Assembly: GCA_041399065.1 (NCBI GenBank) | Contig: JAWKTN010000001.1 | Location: forward strand, 310,001 to 374,000 | Length of the DNA stretch: 64,000 bases | From: JAGQPD01 sp020426865 | Lineage (GTDB): Bacteria; Planctomycetota; Planctomycetia; Pirellulales; Pirellulaceae | Direction of reading: 5' to 3' | Part shown: positions 8,577-16,800 of the stretch, piece after piece | Numbering within the stretch: the first letter of the stretch is position 1 | Layout: the number at the start of each line of letters is the position of its first letter | Notes under the pieces: model-generated | Told to the model about the DNA's origin: nothing | Seen by the model: only the letters and a program-made list of their open reading frames with translations | Databases searched by the model: none | Made by a program: the position numbers and the translations under genes

Positions 8577-11375
8577 ATGACAACTCGCCTGACAGTAGGG
8601 TTCAACATCGTGCTTTTGCTCACAGCAGCGGCGATAGCTCGGCCGGTCCATGGGGCGGAGGTCGCCGCTTCGATTAGCTCTGAGGACACGTACGTCGACA
8701 GCCCGATTCTATTTAGGATCGACGTGGCGAACGTAAAAGAGCATATGCCGCCGGTTGTTCCAAAGATCGATGGTGTCGAGGTCGTATCGGTGGGCACACC
8801 AAGTCAGCGACAATTCACATCAATCGTCAATGGTCGCGTTTACGAGGAAACGACCTTAACGCATGCGTGGCGATTGGTGCCGCGGCGTGAGGGTATGTTC
8901 GTCGTGCCGCCCATCGCCGTGCACGCCGATGGAAAGACGTTTTACACACGCAAGTTGAGTTTCCGGGCGACGCAAAGCGTAACGGGCGATCTGCTGGCGG
9001 TCGAGATTGCAGGCAAGGAAGAACACATTTACGTCGGTCAAGCTATGCCCTTGACACTACGAATATGGCTCAAGCCTTACAGTGACGCTCGCCGCAACAT
9101 CACGTTGTCCGAGGCGGATATGTGGCGAATGGTGAATAAGGATCGAACGAATTGGGGAATGTTCGACAAGGCAGTCGCCGAGTTAGCCGATCGCAATCAG
9201 CGGCCGGCTGGCAATACTGTAACTCGCGAAGGGGATAACGGAAGGCAACAGACCTACTACTTGTATGAAATCGAAACGAACGTCTATCCCAAGCGGCCTG
9301 GACAGTTGGACGGAAGCGATGTGACGATCGTCGTAGATTATCCGACGAAGGTGGAACGATCTCGCGACCCGTTTGATTCCTTTCTCGACAGCCCATTTCG
9401 TAGCAGCGTTCCGGACGAAATGCAATCGATGTTCGGACCGCGATTACGTGTCACCGCAGCCCGGCCCATAAGTGCCGTGGCAGCGGTTGCTGCCACCGGC
9501 GTACTTCCGATACCTGAGGCGGGGCGGCCCGTCGATTACCGGGGCGCTGTTGGGCGTTACCAGGTATCGGCACAGGCCAAACCGACGAATGTCAGTGCTG
9601 GCGAACCAATCACACTGTATTTCGGCGTCCAGGGCGACGGCCCAATGGACCTGGTTCAGGCGCCACCGCTTTCAGAAATACCCGAGCTGACCAAGGACTT
9701 CCTGGTCAGCGACGAACCACTGGCCGGTATCGTTCGCGACGATTTGAAAATGTTTTCCACCTCGCTACGGCCACGGCGGTCAGGTATCACCGCCATCCCT
9801 CCGATCCCGTTCTCATTTTTTGATCCCGAGACGAAGCGGTTCGCGACGGTCCACACCAGCCCGATATCGATCACGGTCGCCGAGTCAGACCAACTGGCCT
9901 TAGACGACGTCATCACCAACCAACCATCGGGCGGTGCCTACGCGAATTCGACATCGACGTCGTCGGGCAAACAACATCCCGTCGAACGAAGCGGACAGAC
10001 AGTTGTTCCGGATTTGGCATTTCATCGACATCTCTCCGTGCTCGAGTCACACTCGGACGAACGTCCTGTTCTGGAAGCGTTTCTGTTGCTGGTACCGCCG
10101 GTCGCGTTTTTGTTAACTTGGATTAGCGTTGGTTGGCCACACCTGGCTGGCGGCTCCCGCTCGACACGCGGCCGACAGAAACGGGCACTTGCGCAGCTAC
10201 AAAAAGCCGCAACCATGGCCGATGTTGCGTCTTCGTTTCATATCGCGTTAGCAACCAGGTTTGAGCACGAGGCCACGGAGGGGGTGACCGCGTGGCTCTC
10301 GGATGCTCGGGCCATCACCGACGCACAGACCGTTGAGGAGATTACGCACGTCACACGAGTTCTTGAGCAGGTGCAATATGGCGGCCAAAGTCTGGAGTTG
10401 AACGAATTGCGCAACCGGGCCATCGCCGTGATTCGAGCGCTCGACCGTCAGCTGAGCGATCGCAATGTATCAACGGTCCCTTGTCATCGACAATCCCGTA
10501 CAAAACATGCGGGTCGCACGGCGAGTATCGTGGTAATGGCTCTCGGCCTGCTATGGAACTGGCACACCGCAATGGCGGGAACGCAACAGACGCGGCCGAT
10601 TCCAGCAACTCTGAGCCATGAACAACGCGTACAGTTGTTTCAGGAAGCTGCCGATGCCTACGATGCAGGCCTGTCGCACGATTCCAATGATGCGGCGAGC
10701 GCACGAGTATCGTTTGAGACTGCCGCCACCAAACTGCAGATGCTCGTTGATTCGGGGATCCGCAACGACCAGCTATTGGTCGATCTCGGCAATACGTATC
10801 TGAAACTTGGTGACAAGGGGAGGGCGGCCGGAAATTACTATCGCGCGTTGCACATCAATCCACGATCGGCGCCAGCAAGAACTAACCTGGCATTCCTGAA
10901 TCAAGACAAATCTGCTTCGCCCATCGATAGCAATCGTACGTCTTTTGAGTCGCACGAACCAGATATTTGGAGGAGAGTCATTGTGGCGACCATGGCGATA
11001 CCTTATACGGTGCTTCGCTTAGGCTTGGCGACCGCGTGGTGTACGGCTTGGCTGTGGTTCGCCGCGGTCGTCCTATTCGGGAAGCGGTGGTCAAAGTGGG
11101 TGCTTATATCCGCAATTGCACTGTTGATGACGGCAGGAGGACTAGTCGCATTCCAAAATTTTGCCAATCCGTATTCCGACATCGCGGTCGTCGCCACGCC
11201 ACATCTGCAGTTGCGCGCGGGCAACGGTGATTCGTTTCCCGCGGTCGGTGGCGAGTTGCCGACGGCAACCGTCGCCACGACTTTGGAACATCGTGACGGC
11301 TGGGTAAAGTTGAATGCCGGGAACGGTGTCATTGGCTGGAGTCGCATCGATGACGTCATTATTACTGGTACTTAA
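8577..11375 (+). CDS. batD: BatD-BatE fusion: BatD-like protein with C-terminal TPR and SH3 domains
   Basis: 932 residues. Signal peptide 1-26 (LLLTAAAIARPVHGA), then a long beta-rich BatD-type extracytoplasmic region to about 480 with repeats such as PITLYFGVQGDGPMDLVQ. A membrane helix follows (LLLVPPVAFLLTWISVGW, about 502-519). After a second hydrophobic segment near 645-660 comes a TPR region (about 680-780), two more helices (YTVLRLGLATAWCTAWLW; VLISAIALLMTAGGLVAF) and a terminal SH3-like domain (about 862-930) with LQLRAGNGDSFPAVG and the final W-R-IDDV. TPR plus SH3 is the BatE architecture, so BatD and BatE appear to be fused. BatD and BatE belong to the same envelope complex as BatA-C. 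The next gene is 21 bp away. Confidence 0.88.
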   Translation: MTTRLTVGFNIVLLLTAAAIARPVHGAEVAASISSEDTYVDSPILFRIDVANVKEHMPPVVPKIDGVEVVSVGTPSQRQFTSIVNGRVYEETTLTHAWRLVPRREGMFVVPPIAVHADGKTFYTRKLSFRATQSVTGDLLAVEIAGKEEHIYVGQAMPLTLRIWLKPYSDARRNITLSEADMWRMVNKDRTNWGMFDKAVAELADRNQRPAGNTVTREGDNGRQQTYYLYEIETNVYPKRPGQLDGSDVTIVVDYPTKVERSRDPFDSFLDSPFRSSVPDEMQSMFGPRLRVTAARPISAVAAVAATGVLPIPEAGRPVDYRGAVGRYQVSAQAKPTNVSAGEPITLYFGVQGDGPMDLVQAPPLSEIPELTKDFLVSDEPLAGIVRDDLKMFSTSLRPRRSGITAIPPIPFSFFDPETKRFATVHTSPISITVAESDQLALDDVITNQPSGGAYANSTSTSSGKQHPVERSGQTVVPDLAFHRHLSVLESHSDERPVLEAFLLLVPPVAFLLTWISVGWPHLAGGSRSTRGRQKRALAQLQKAATMADVASSFHIALATRFEHEATEGVTAWLSDARAITDAQTVEEITHVTRVLEQVQYGGQSLELNELRNRAIAVIRALDRQLSDRNVSTVPCHRQSRTKHAGRTASIVVMALGLLWNWHTAMAGTQQTRPIPATLSHEQRVQLFQEAADAYDAGLSHDSNDAASARVSFETAATKLQMLVDSGIRNDQLLVDLGNTYLKLGDKGRAAGNYYRALHINPRSAPARTNLAFLNQDKSASPIDSNRTSFESHEPDIWRRVIVATMAIPYTVLRLGLATAWCTAWLWFAAVVLFGKRWSKWVLISAIALLMTAGGLVAFQNFANPYSDIAVVATPHLQLRAGNGDSFPAVGGELPTATVATTLEHRDGWVKLNAGNGVIGWSRIDDVIITGT

Positions 11376-11396
11376 GCGGAAGGAAACGGCTGCGAC

Positions 11397-12860
11397 ATGA
11401 GGTTGACGGCGAAGCTGACAATCGTGGTCTTCGTAGTTGTCGCGGCATTGATCTTGATCGCCAGCAGCATCTCGTTGCGTTTCCAGTTGTCAGACATCGA
11501 AGACCGACACCGTCAGCTCGCGGAAAAGCTGGCCGCGGTCGTGCCGCATCCGTTGCCAACGGACGGCATCGATCGGACCAACGAACGACCGTCTTCGGCT
11601 GAGAATATCGTGCAATGGCAAGTCGCGTCCTTCAATATCCGTTTCGTGGAACCGGACGCGGGGGCGGGAGCGCCCGAGTCTCCCGTCGTACCGCGACAAT
11701 CGAAGCTGGCGGTAGTCGAGCGACGCATCACAACCATCACCGCGCGCGATGCTAACGGTGGAGCGTGGCTGCATACATACATTCCAGTCGTTACTCCCGA
11801 AGGACAGCAAAAGGCACTCGAGATCTCGGAATCACTGCAACCGCTATTTGATGCCCAGCGCCGAACACTGTGGACGGCATTGGCAACACTGGCGGGAATC
11901 GCACTCGCATGTGTTGGCGTGGTATTTGTTGGCGGGATGCGATTGGTCGGCCGCCCGTTGGAGCGATTGATCGAAAAGACCACGCGGATCGGCACCGGAG
12001 ATTTCAGTGGTCCACTTCCGCCACGAGCCAACGACGAATTGGGCCGGCTGACGATCGCCATCAATCAGATGTGCGACAAGCTATCGCAGCAGCGAACGCA
12101 GCTGAACGAAGAAGCGGCAGCACGAGCTGCCGTGACCGATCAACTTCGACACGCAGACCGGCTCAAAACAGTCGGTCGACTGGCGGCAGGATTGGCACAT
12201 GAAATCGGGACGCCACTCAATGTGGTGTCGGGGCGAGCGGCGTTGATTGCGTCCGACCAATTGGACCGCGCGGAAACGAAGTCTAGTGCTGAAGCGATCA
12301 AGCATGAAGCGGATCGGATAGCCGCCATCATCCGCCAGTTGCTCGATTTTGCCCGCCGTACGCCGACGCACAAGGTGCTGACCGACATCGACACATTATG
12401 CCACACTGTCGTCTCTTTGCTCGATCCCATCGCCAGGAAGAACGGGATTGCGCTCCGTCATGTGCGCGCCACACCACCCATCGCGATTCATGTGGATCCG
12501 CCACAGATTCAGCAGGTGGTCACGAACATCGTGATGAATGCTATCCATGCATCGCCGGCCAACACGTCGATTGACATTTCGCTTTCTTGGACAACGGCTA
12601 CTGCACCCGGGCAGGAGGGGAAACAACTTCGTTGCGCTTCGATCGCCATCACCGACCACGGACCGGGCATTCCCAGCCACGTCGCGGAACACATATTTGA
12701 ACCATTCTATACCACCAAGGACGTCGGGGAAGGGACGGGGCTGGGTTTGTCCATCGCGTACGGCATCGTGGAAGATCACGACGGCTGGATTGACCTCGCC
12801 ACGCAAGAAGGCGAAGGGAGTACATTCACCGTTTACTTGCCCGAAGGAAGGCCAACATGA
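11397..12860 (+). CDS. Sensor histidine kinase (HAMP, HisKA, HATPase_c)
   Basis: 487 residues. Membrane helices at about 8-26 and 157-180 enclose a sensor region of about 130 residues. A HAMP linker (about 182-232) leads to the dimerisation/phosphoacceptor helix with H268 in GLAHEIGTPLNVVSG and a HATPase_c domain with N box NIVMNAIHAS, G1 box DHGPGIP and G2 box GEGTGLGLSIA. This is an NtrB/ZraS-type transmembrane kinase. Its stop overlaps the start of the response regulator by four bases, so the two form a cognate pair. It follows batD-E closely and may sense an envelope state connected with the Bat proteins; that link is inference. Confidence 0.95.
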   Translation: MRLTAKLTIVVFVVVAALILIASSISLRFQLSDIEDRHRQLAEKLAAVVPHPLPTDGIDRTNERPSSAENIVQWQVASFNIRFVEPDAGAGAPESPVVPRQSKLAVVERRITTITARDANGGAWLHTYIPVVTPEGQQKALEISESLQPLFDAQRRTLWTALATLAGIALACVGVVFVGGMRLVGRPLERLIEKTTRIGTGDFSGPLPPRANDELGRLTIAINQMCDKLSQQRTQLNEEAAARAAVTDQLRHADRLKTVGRLAAGLAHEIGTPLNVVSGRAALIASDQLDRAETKSSAEAIKHEADRIAAIIRQLLDFARRTPTHKVLTDIDTLCHTVVSLLDPIARKNGIALRHVRATPPIAIHVDPPQIQQVVTNIVMNAIHASPANTSIDISLSWTTATAPGQEGKQLRCASIAITDHGPGIPSHVAEHIFEPFYTTKDVGEGTGLGLSIAYGIVEDHDGWIDLATQEGEGSTFTVYLPEGRPT

Positions 12861-14230
12861 CAAATCGTATTCTTGTCGTGGACGACGAGCGGAGTCTCTG
12901 CGAGCTGGTCGACACCGCGTTGAAGCTTCGAGGGTATACAACGACCTTGGCGACCAGCGCCGCCGACGCATTGCATGAGTTATCGTCGAGTGAATTCGAC
13001 GTCGTGCTCACCGACGTGCGGATGCCCGGCACGACAGGCTTGGAATTGTGCGAACGAATCGTGGCATTGCGACCTGGCCTGCCAGTTGTGGTGATGACGG
13101 CGTTCGGCAATCTCGACACCGCGGTCGCTGCAATCCGCGCCGGTGCCTTCGACTTCATCACCAAGCCGTTCGAAGTAGATCTACTCAATATTGTCATTGA
13201 CCGAGCGGCACGGCATCGTCAACTGAGCCAACAATTGCAGCGACTCGAGCGGCAGTTGGAGAATACCTCGCGGTTCGGAGATAGGCTGCTTGGAGCCAGC
13301 TCGGCGATGCAGCATGTCTTTGATCGGCTAGCCAAAGTCGCCGCCACCGACGCATCAATCCTGATCACCGGCGAGAGCGGCACTGGGAAGGAGCTGGCCG
13401 CGCGTGTGATTCACGATCACAGCTTGCGAACTGGCAGACCATTTGTCGCCGTCAATTGCGCGGCGCTGCCCGAGCCGCTGCTGGAAAGCGAGTTGTTCGG
13501 GCACGCACGAGGTGCCTATACGGACGCCAAGGATGCCCGCAAAGGCCTTTTCCTGGAAGCCGACGAAGGAACATTGTTTTTGGATGAAATCGGCGAGATG
13601 CCACCTACCATGCAGGTGAAACTGCTGCGAACCCTCGAAGAATCCAAGGTCCGCCCGGTCGGATCAGACAAGGAAGTGTCGTTCAACGTACGACTCATCA
13701 CCGCCACCAATCGCGACCTGGAGTCGGCCATCGAACAACAGCGGTTCCGTGATGACTTGTTTTATCGTATCAACGTCATCCAATTGGAACTGCCGCCGTT
13801 GCGGAGTCGCGGTACCGATGTACTGCTGCTGGCCCATGATTTTGTCGATCGGTTTGCTCAGCGCAATCACAAACCAGTCACTGGACTCTCCGAGCCCGCC
13901 GCGGAGAAGTTGCTGGCGTATTCCTGGCCTGGCAACGTGCGCGAACTTCGTAACGTAATCGAACGCGCCGTGGCGCTCACCAGCTTCGACAAGATTACCG
14001 TCGAAGACCTTCCCGAAAAGATCCAAGATTTCCGCGGTAGCCAACTGTTCGTAGGGGGTACTGATCCAGCGGAGTTGCTGACGATGGAAGAAGTGGAAAA
14101 ACGTTACCTGCTGCACGTCGTCCATGCCGTCAATAACAATCGGACTCTGGCAGCCCGTATCCTCGGCTTCGATCGCAAGACACTCTATCGCAAACTGAAA
14201 GCCTACGGGCTCGCCGACGACGAAGACTAA
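12857..14230 (+). CDS. NtrC-family sigma54-dependent response regulator
   Basis: 457 residues with the full three-domain order. The receiver domain (1-115) has phosphoacceptor D53 in VLTDVRMPG. The AAA+ domain (about 145-380) has Walker A GESGTGKE (172-179) and Walker B GTLFLDEIGE (238-247). A Fis-type helix-turn-helix ends the protein (NNRTLAARILGFDRKTLYRK). The sigma54 contact loop reads GAYTDA (219-224) where the classical form is GAFTGA; Asp at the fifth position is a known but less common variant. It is the last gene of the moxR-bat cluster, and a sigma54-like promoter lies before moxR, so it may control its own cluster. Confidence 0.96.
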   Translation: MTNRILVVDDERSLCELVDTALKLRGYTTTLATSAADALHELSSSEFDVVLTDVRMPGTTGLELCERIVALRPGLPVVVMTAFGNLDTAVAAIRAGAFDFITKPFEVDLLNIVIDRAARHRQLSQQLQRLERQLENTSRFGDRLLGASSAMQHVFDRLAKVAATDASILITGESGTGKELAARVIHDHSLRTGRPFVAVNCAALPEPLLESELFGHARGAYTDAKDARKGLFLEADEGTLFLDEIGEMPPTMQVKLLRTLEESKVRPVGSDKEVSFNVRLITATNRDLESAIEQQRFRDDLFYRINVIQLELPPLRSRGTDVLLLAHDFVDRFAQRNHKPVTGLSEPAAEKLLAYSWPGNVRELRNVIERAVALTSFDKITVEDLPEKIQDFRGSQLFVGGTDPAELLTMEEVEKRYLLHVVHAVNNNRTLAARILGFDRKTLYRKLKAYGLADDED

Positions 14231-14238
14231 GCCGAAGA

Positions 14239-14706
14239 CTAAGCCGACGAGGAAGTTTCCAGTTCGGGGTGCACAACCAGCACGGGACAGGGGGCCTTGC
14301 GGACGACGCGTTCAGCCACGCTGCCAATCAACATATGCGCCAGTCCCGATCGCCCGAAGGTCGTCATCACGATCAAGTCAATGGCGTTTTCTCGAGCGTA
14401 GTCAACAATCTCCGCGTAGGGATTTCCCTCGCGGACAGCGCGCACAACCGAATACCGCGATGCCCATTGCGGGTCGATCGTTTTGTCCAGGTGCCGCACG
14501 GCGGCATCACGCGACTCTTTCACAAACTGTGCCAGTGTCAGCCCTCCACCAAAAACGGGTGTCGTGCTGGCATGCACCTCCAGCACGTGCATCACGTGTA
14601 GCTCGGCATCAAAGGCCTCCACCATGGCGGACGCATACGAGATCGCCGCCTGTGTGGCACTACTGAAATCTGTTGGCAACATGACCCGCTTGATCGGTTT
14701 CATCAT
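14239..14706 (-). CDS. Universal stress protein (UspA family)
   Basis: 155 residues from MMKPIKRVMLPTDFS. The ATG at 14706 follows a GAGGGAGA ribosome binding site; the frame stays open further upstream but without such a site. The Usp fold is shown by the N-terminal VMLPTDFS strand-loop and the ATP-binding signature GRSGLAHMLIGSVAERVV near the C-terminus, followed by APCPVLVVHP. Usp proteins bind ATP and support survival under stress. The gene converges on the response regulator, with only eight bases between the two stop codons. The downstream neighbour on the same strand is none; upstream lies a 69-aa gene. Confidence 0.93.
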   Translation of the reverse strand: MMKPIKRVMLPTDFSSATQAAISYASAMVEAFDAELHVMHVLEVHASTTPVFGGGLTLAQFVKESRDAAVRHLDKTIDPQWASRYSVVRAVREGNPYAEIVDYARENAIDLIVMTTFGRSGLAHMLIGSVAERVVRKAPCPVLVVHPELETSSSA

Positions 14707-14738
14707 GGTCTCCCTCAACGGTACGCCGCCGCGCGAAC

Positions 14739-14948
14739 TCACTCGATCCGAATCCGTTTTTCGGTCGCCAGCATCGCTTGTGCCATGCGGTAGGCCCACA
14801 GCGATATCTCTTCGCGCTCAACTTGCGTGTCCGGCACGGTCGGTTGCTTGGAAATGATCGCTTGCATCGCCAAGCCGGCATACCACTGGATATCGGTAAT
14901 CGTTGGCGGTCGGACTTCTTTCGCCGGAATCTCAGGGAGCGTGGACAT
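14739..14948 (-). CDS. Small conserved-looking protein of unknown function, 69 aa
   Basis: Starts MSTLPEIPAKEVRPPTITD after an AAAGGA site eight bases upstream. The sequence is soluble, with a helical middle (QWYAGLAMQAIISKQ) and a helical C-terminal half (EEISLWAYRMAQAMLATEK). I recognise no domain. It lies 32 bp upstream of the Usp gene on the same strand and is probably co-transcribed with it. The frame is open further upstream, but that part has no second start with a binding site and has a different composition. Confidence 0.55.
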   Translation of the reverse strand: MSTLPEIPAKEVRPPTITDIQWYAGLAMQAIISKQPTVPDTQVEREEISLWAYRMAQAMLATEKRIRIE

Positions 14949-15288
14949 GACCTGTTCCTTTCGTGATTGCACTGGCCACAGTTGCGCGCACCAATTTGCC
15001 GAATCGCTGGCAACGTCCGCTCCAATAACGAACTGCGTCAACGAGTCCCATAATGTGGCCGTCTTTTCACAGAACCTCTTGCCTGGAGCGGGATACACTT
15101 GCCACGTGATGCACGTGCAAACGATATGCCGTTGAAACGAGTTCAACCAGTCGTCTGGGAACAGTATTTGCGGACTAATCACGCAGGCCACCACAGGTCG
15201 GGAAGTACGACAGGCAGAAAAGACAGACATCCATCCATGCAGCCGCCCTCACCGCAAACGGGCAGACAATCGCCAAGGGAGGTGTGTA
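14949..15288. other. Intergenic region between divergent genes
   Basis: 340 bp between the small minus-strand gene and the cfa remnant. No convincing gene. It holds an imperfect palindrome TTGCCACGTGATGCACGTGCAA (15100-15121, two CACGTG boxes) that could be an operator, and the ribosome binding site GGGAGG for the gene at 15289. Nothing else seen. Confidence 0.5.
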
Positions 15289-15999
15289 ATGTCTTCTACG
15301 TCAACGAACTCCGTGCCGCGCCGAGTATCCCTGCCAGCAGGCGTGACAAATTCGCTCACTCCGCCCACAACTAGTGCACACGAGACCGACCACGGCAAGA
15401 GACCGCTTTTTGTCCGTCAATTGGAAAGGGCATTGAAGCGTTGCGGTCGGCCCCCCGTCAACGTGCATCTATGGAATGGGACGCACGTCCCCAGTGTCCA
15501 ACAGCCGGGACTGGGGACGATTTCGATCCATGATTGCGGCACGTGGTTCAAGCTATTGGTGGACCCGATGTATCAGTTTGGGGAAGCATATGCTGCTGGT
15601 TCACTGACGTTCTCCGGTGATTTGGCCGCGTTTTTGGAGTATGTTTATCGGCACAATCAAGGAGCCTCCAGAAAATCCAATTCATTGCTTTGCAAGCTGT
15701 TGCACCGATATGTTGGAAACGCACGCCGACGGTCGCGGTCAAGCATCCATTTTCACTACGACCTGGGCAACGAATTCTTTGCACGGTGGCTGGACCATCA
15801 TATGCTCTATAGCTGTGCGTACTTTGAGCGTCCAGACTGGGTGCTCGAGGAGGCCCAGCGAGGTCCGGCTACATCTCCCTTCCGGTTTGATGGCTATAGG
15901 TGCTTTCGAAGATCTTATCGGCATTACCGACTTCAAAACCGTCGCGGCGATGACAACGCTGGATTTGATCCGAGGGCAAGTCGGCGAATTCCGGCATGA
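15289..15999 (+). pseudogene. cfa: Cyclopropane-fatty-acyl-phospholipid synthase, truncated
   Basis: The first about 190 residues match the N-terminal part of CFA synthases, which transfer a methylene group from SAM to unsaturated lipid acyl chains. Recognisable parts are FKLLVDPMYQFGEAY, HFHYDLGNEFFARWLD and MLYSCAYFERPDWVLEEAQ. A normal enzyme has about 380-420 residues and continues with the SAM-binding motif GCGWG. Here homology stops at about 15860 and the rest of the frame (GPATSPFRFDGYRC...) is the antisense of the 3' end of the DUF1338 gene. The SAM site is therefore missing and the protein cannot be active. The start has a good GGGAGG site, so the upstream part is well preserved and the truncation may be recent. 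Confidence 0.8.
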
Positions 16000-16798
16000 C
16001 GCGACGTTCGGCAAATTCCACGTAACTGCCAGAAATCTGGTGCGTTTCGTCGCCACCTTGTCCGTCGTCAAACGTGGCGTCCACCATTTGGGCGACGGTC
16101 GAACTTTGCAGCAAAAGCCCATCGGGACTCTTCTTCACCTTTCCTCCCGAATCGTTCAGACGGATCCCGGCGCGCTCCAAATAGTCGTTAAACTCGGCCA
16201 CCGTGCCGTAGGGCATTGGGAGATTGTGCACACTGATCGTAAAATGATTCAAGTAATACCGATTGTAGATCACCCACGCCGCGTATTCGCTTTCCTCGCT
16301 CAATCGCTGGTAATCGGCCCACGTCGGGGTGCGCCACAACGGTTGGTGCAGAAACTTATCGACCATCTGGCCATCGTCCAAATTCAGCTCGTCCACCGGA
16401 TCGGATTTCACCTCATCCGTGTACGATCGAATAATACGTTGTGCAACGGTCGACAGATCATCGACACGTAGTTGACTGATGAAAATCCGTGGATAACGTT
16501 CTGCCGGGGGCGAATACCAATAGGCATCTAACCGCTTCTGGTCAAAAAAGAACTTTTCGCGCCGCTGGTATCCGCAATGGAGAAAAATCTTTTCGAACGA
16601 TTGGATGCCTAGCTGTGGTACGCCCATCGTACGGAATGCAATATGGTCGTTTTCAAGGTCATCTCGCGTGGCGATCAGACCGTCCTTGCACATCTGTTCG
16701 ACAATTCGCCCGACGTCTCCAACTCGCTGCTCATAACGCCGCATCAGACCGGCCAGGATAATGTCCAATACTTCGAACCGATCACTTGTCGTGGCCAT
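15869..16798 (-). CDS. DUF1338 / 2-oxoadipate dioxygenase-decarboxylase (HglS)-like protein
   Basis: 309 residues of the DUF1338 family (VOC-like fold). Characterised members such as HglS convert 2-oxoadipate to 2-hydroxyglutarate with Fe(II) and O2 in D-lysine catabolism. The putative metal ligands are seen as the His in NDHIAFRTMG, the His in NHFTISVHNLP and the Glu in SGSYVEFAERR. The C-terminal family segment RRDGFEVGNADKIFEST is present, followed by ten extra residues. The substrate of this short-type member is not certain. Its 3' end directly adjoins the break in the cfa remnant, so the rearrangement that removed the cfa 3' half probably ended here. It is 2 bp downstream of the GH36-like gene on the same strand, which suggests co-transcription. 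Confidence 0.85.
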   Translation of the reverse strand: MATTSDRFEVLDIILAGLMRRYEQRVGDVGRIVEQMCKDGLIATRDDLENDHIAFRTMGVPQLGIQSFEKIFLHCGYQRREKFFFDQKRLDAYWYSPPAERYPRIFISQLRVDDLSTVAQRIIRSYTDEVKSDPVDELNLDDGQMVDKFLHQPLWRTPTWADYQRLSEESEYAAWVIYNRYYLNHFTISVHNLPMPYGTVAEFNDYLERAGIRLNDSGGKVKKSPDGLLLQSSTVAQMVDATFDDGQGGDETHQISGSYVEFAERRVMPEFADLPSDQIQRCHRRDGFEVGNADKIFESTYSHQTGREM

Positions 16799-16800
16799 GG

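Noticed and set aside
15617..16471. Plus-strand 284-aa ORF
   Set aside because: Shadow of cfa and of the DUF1338 gene; no start signal.
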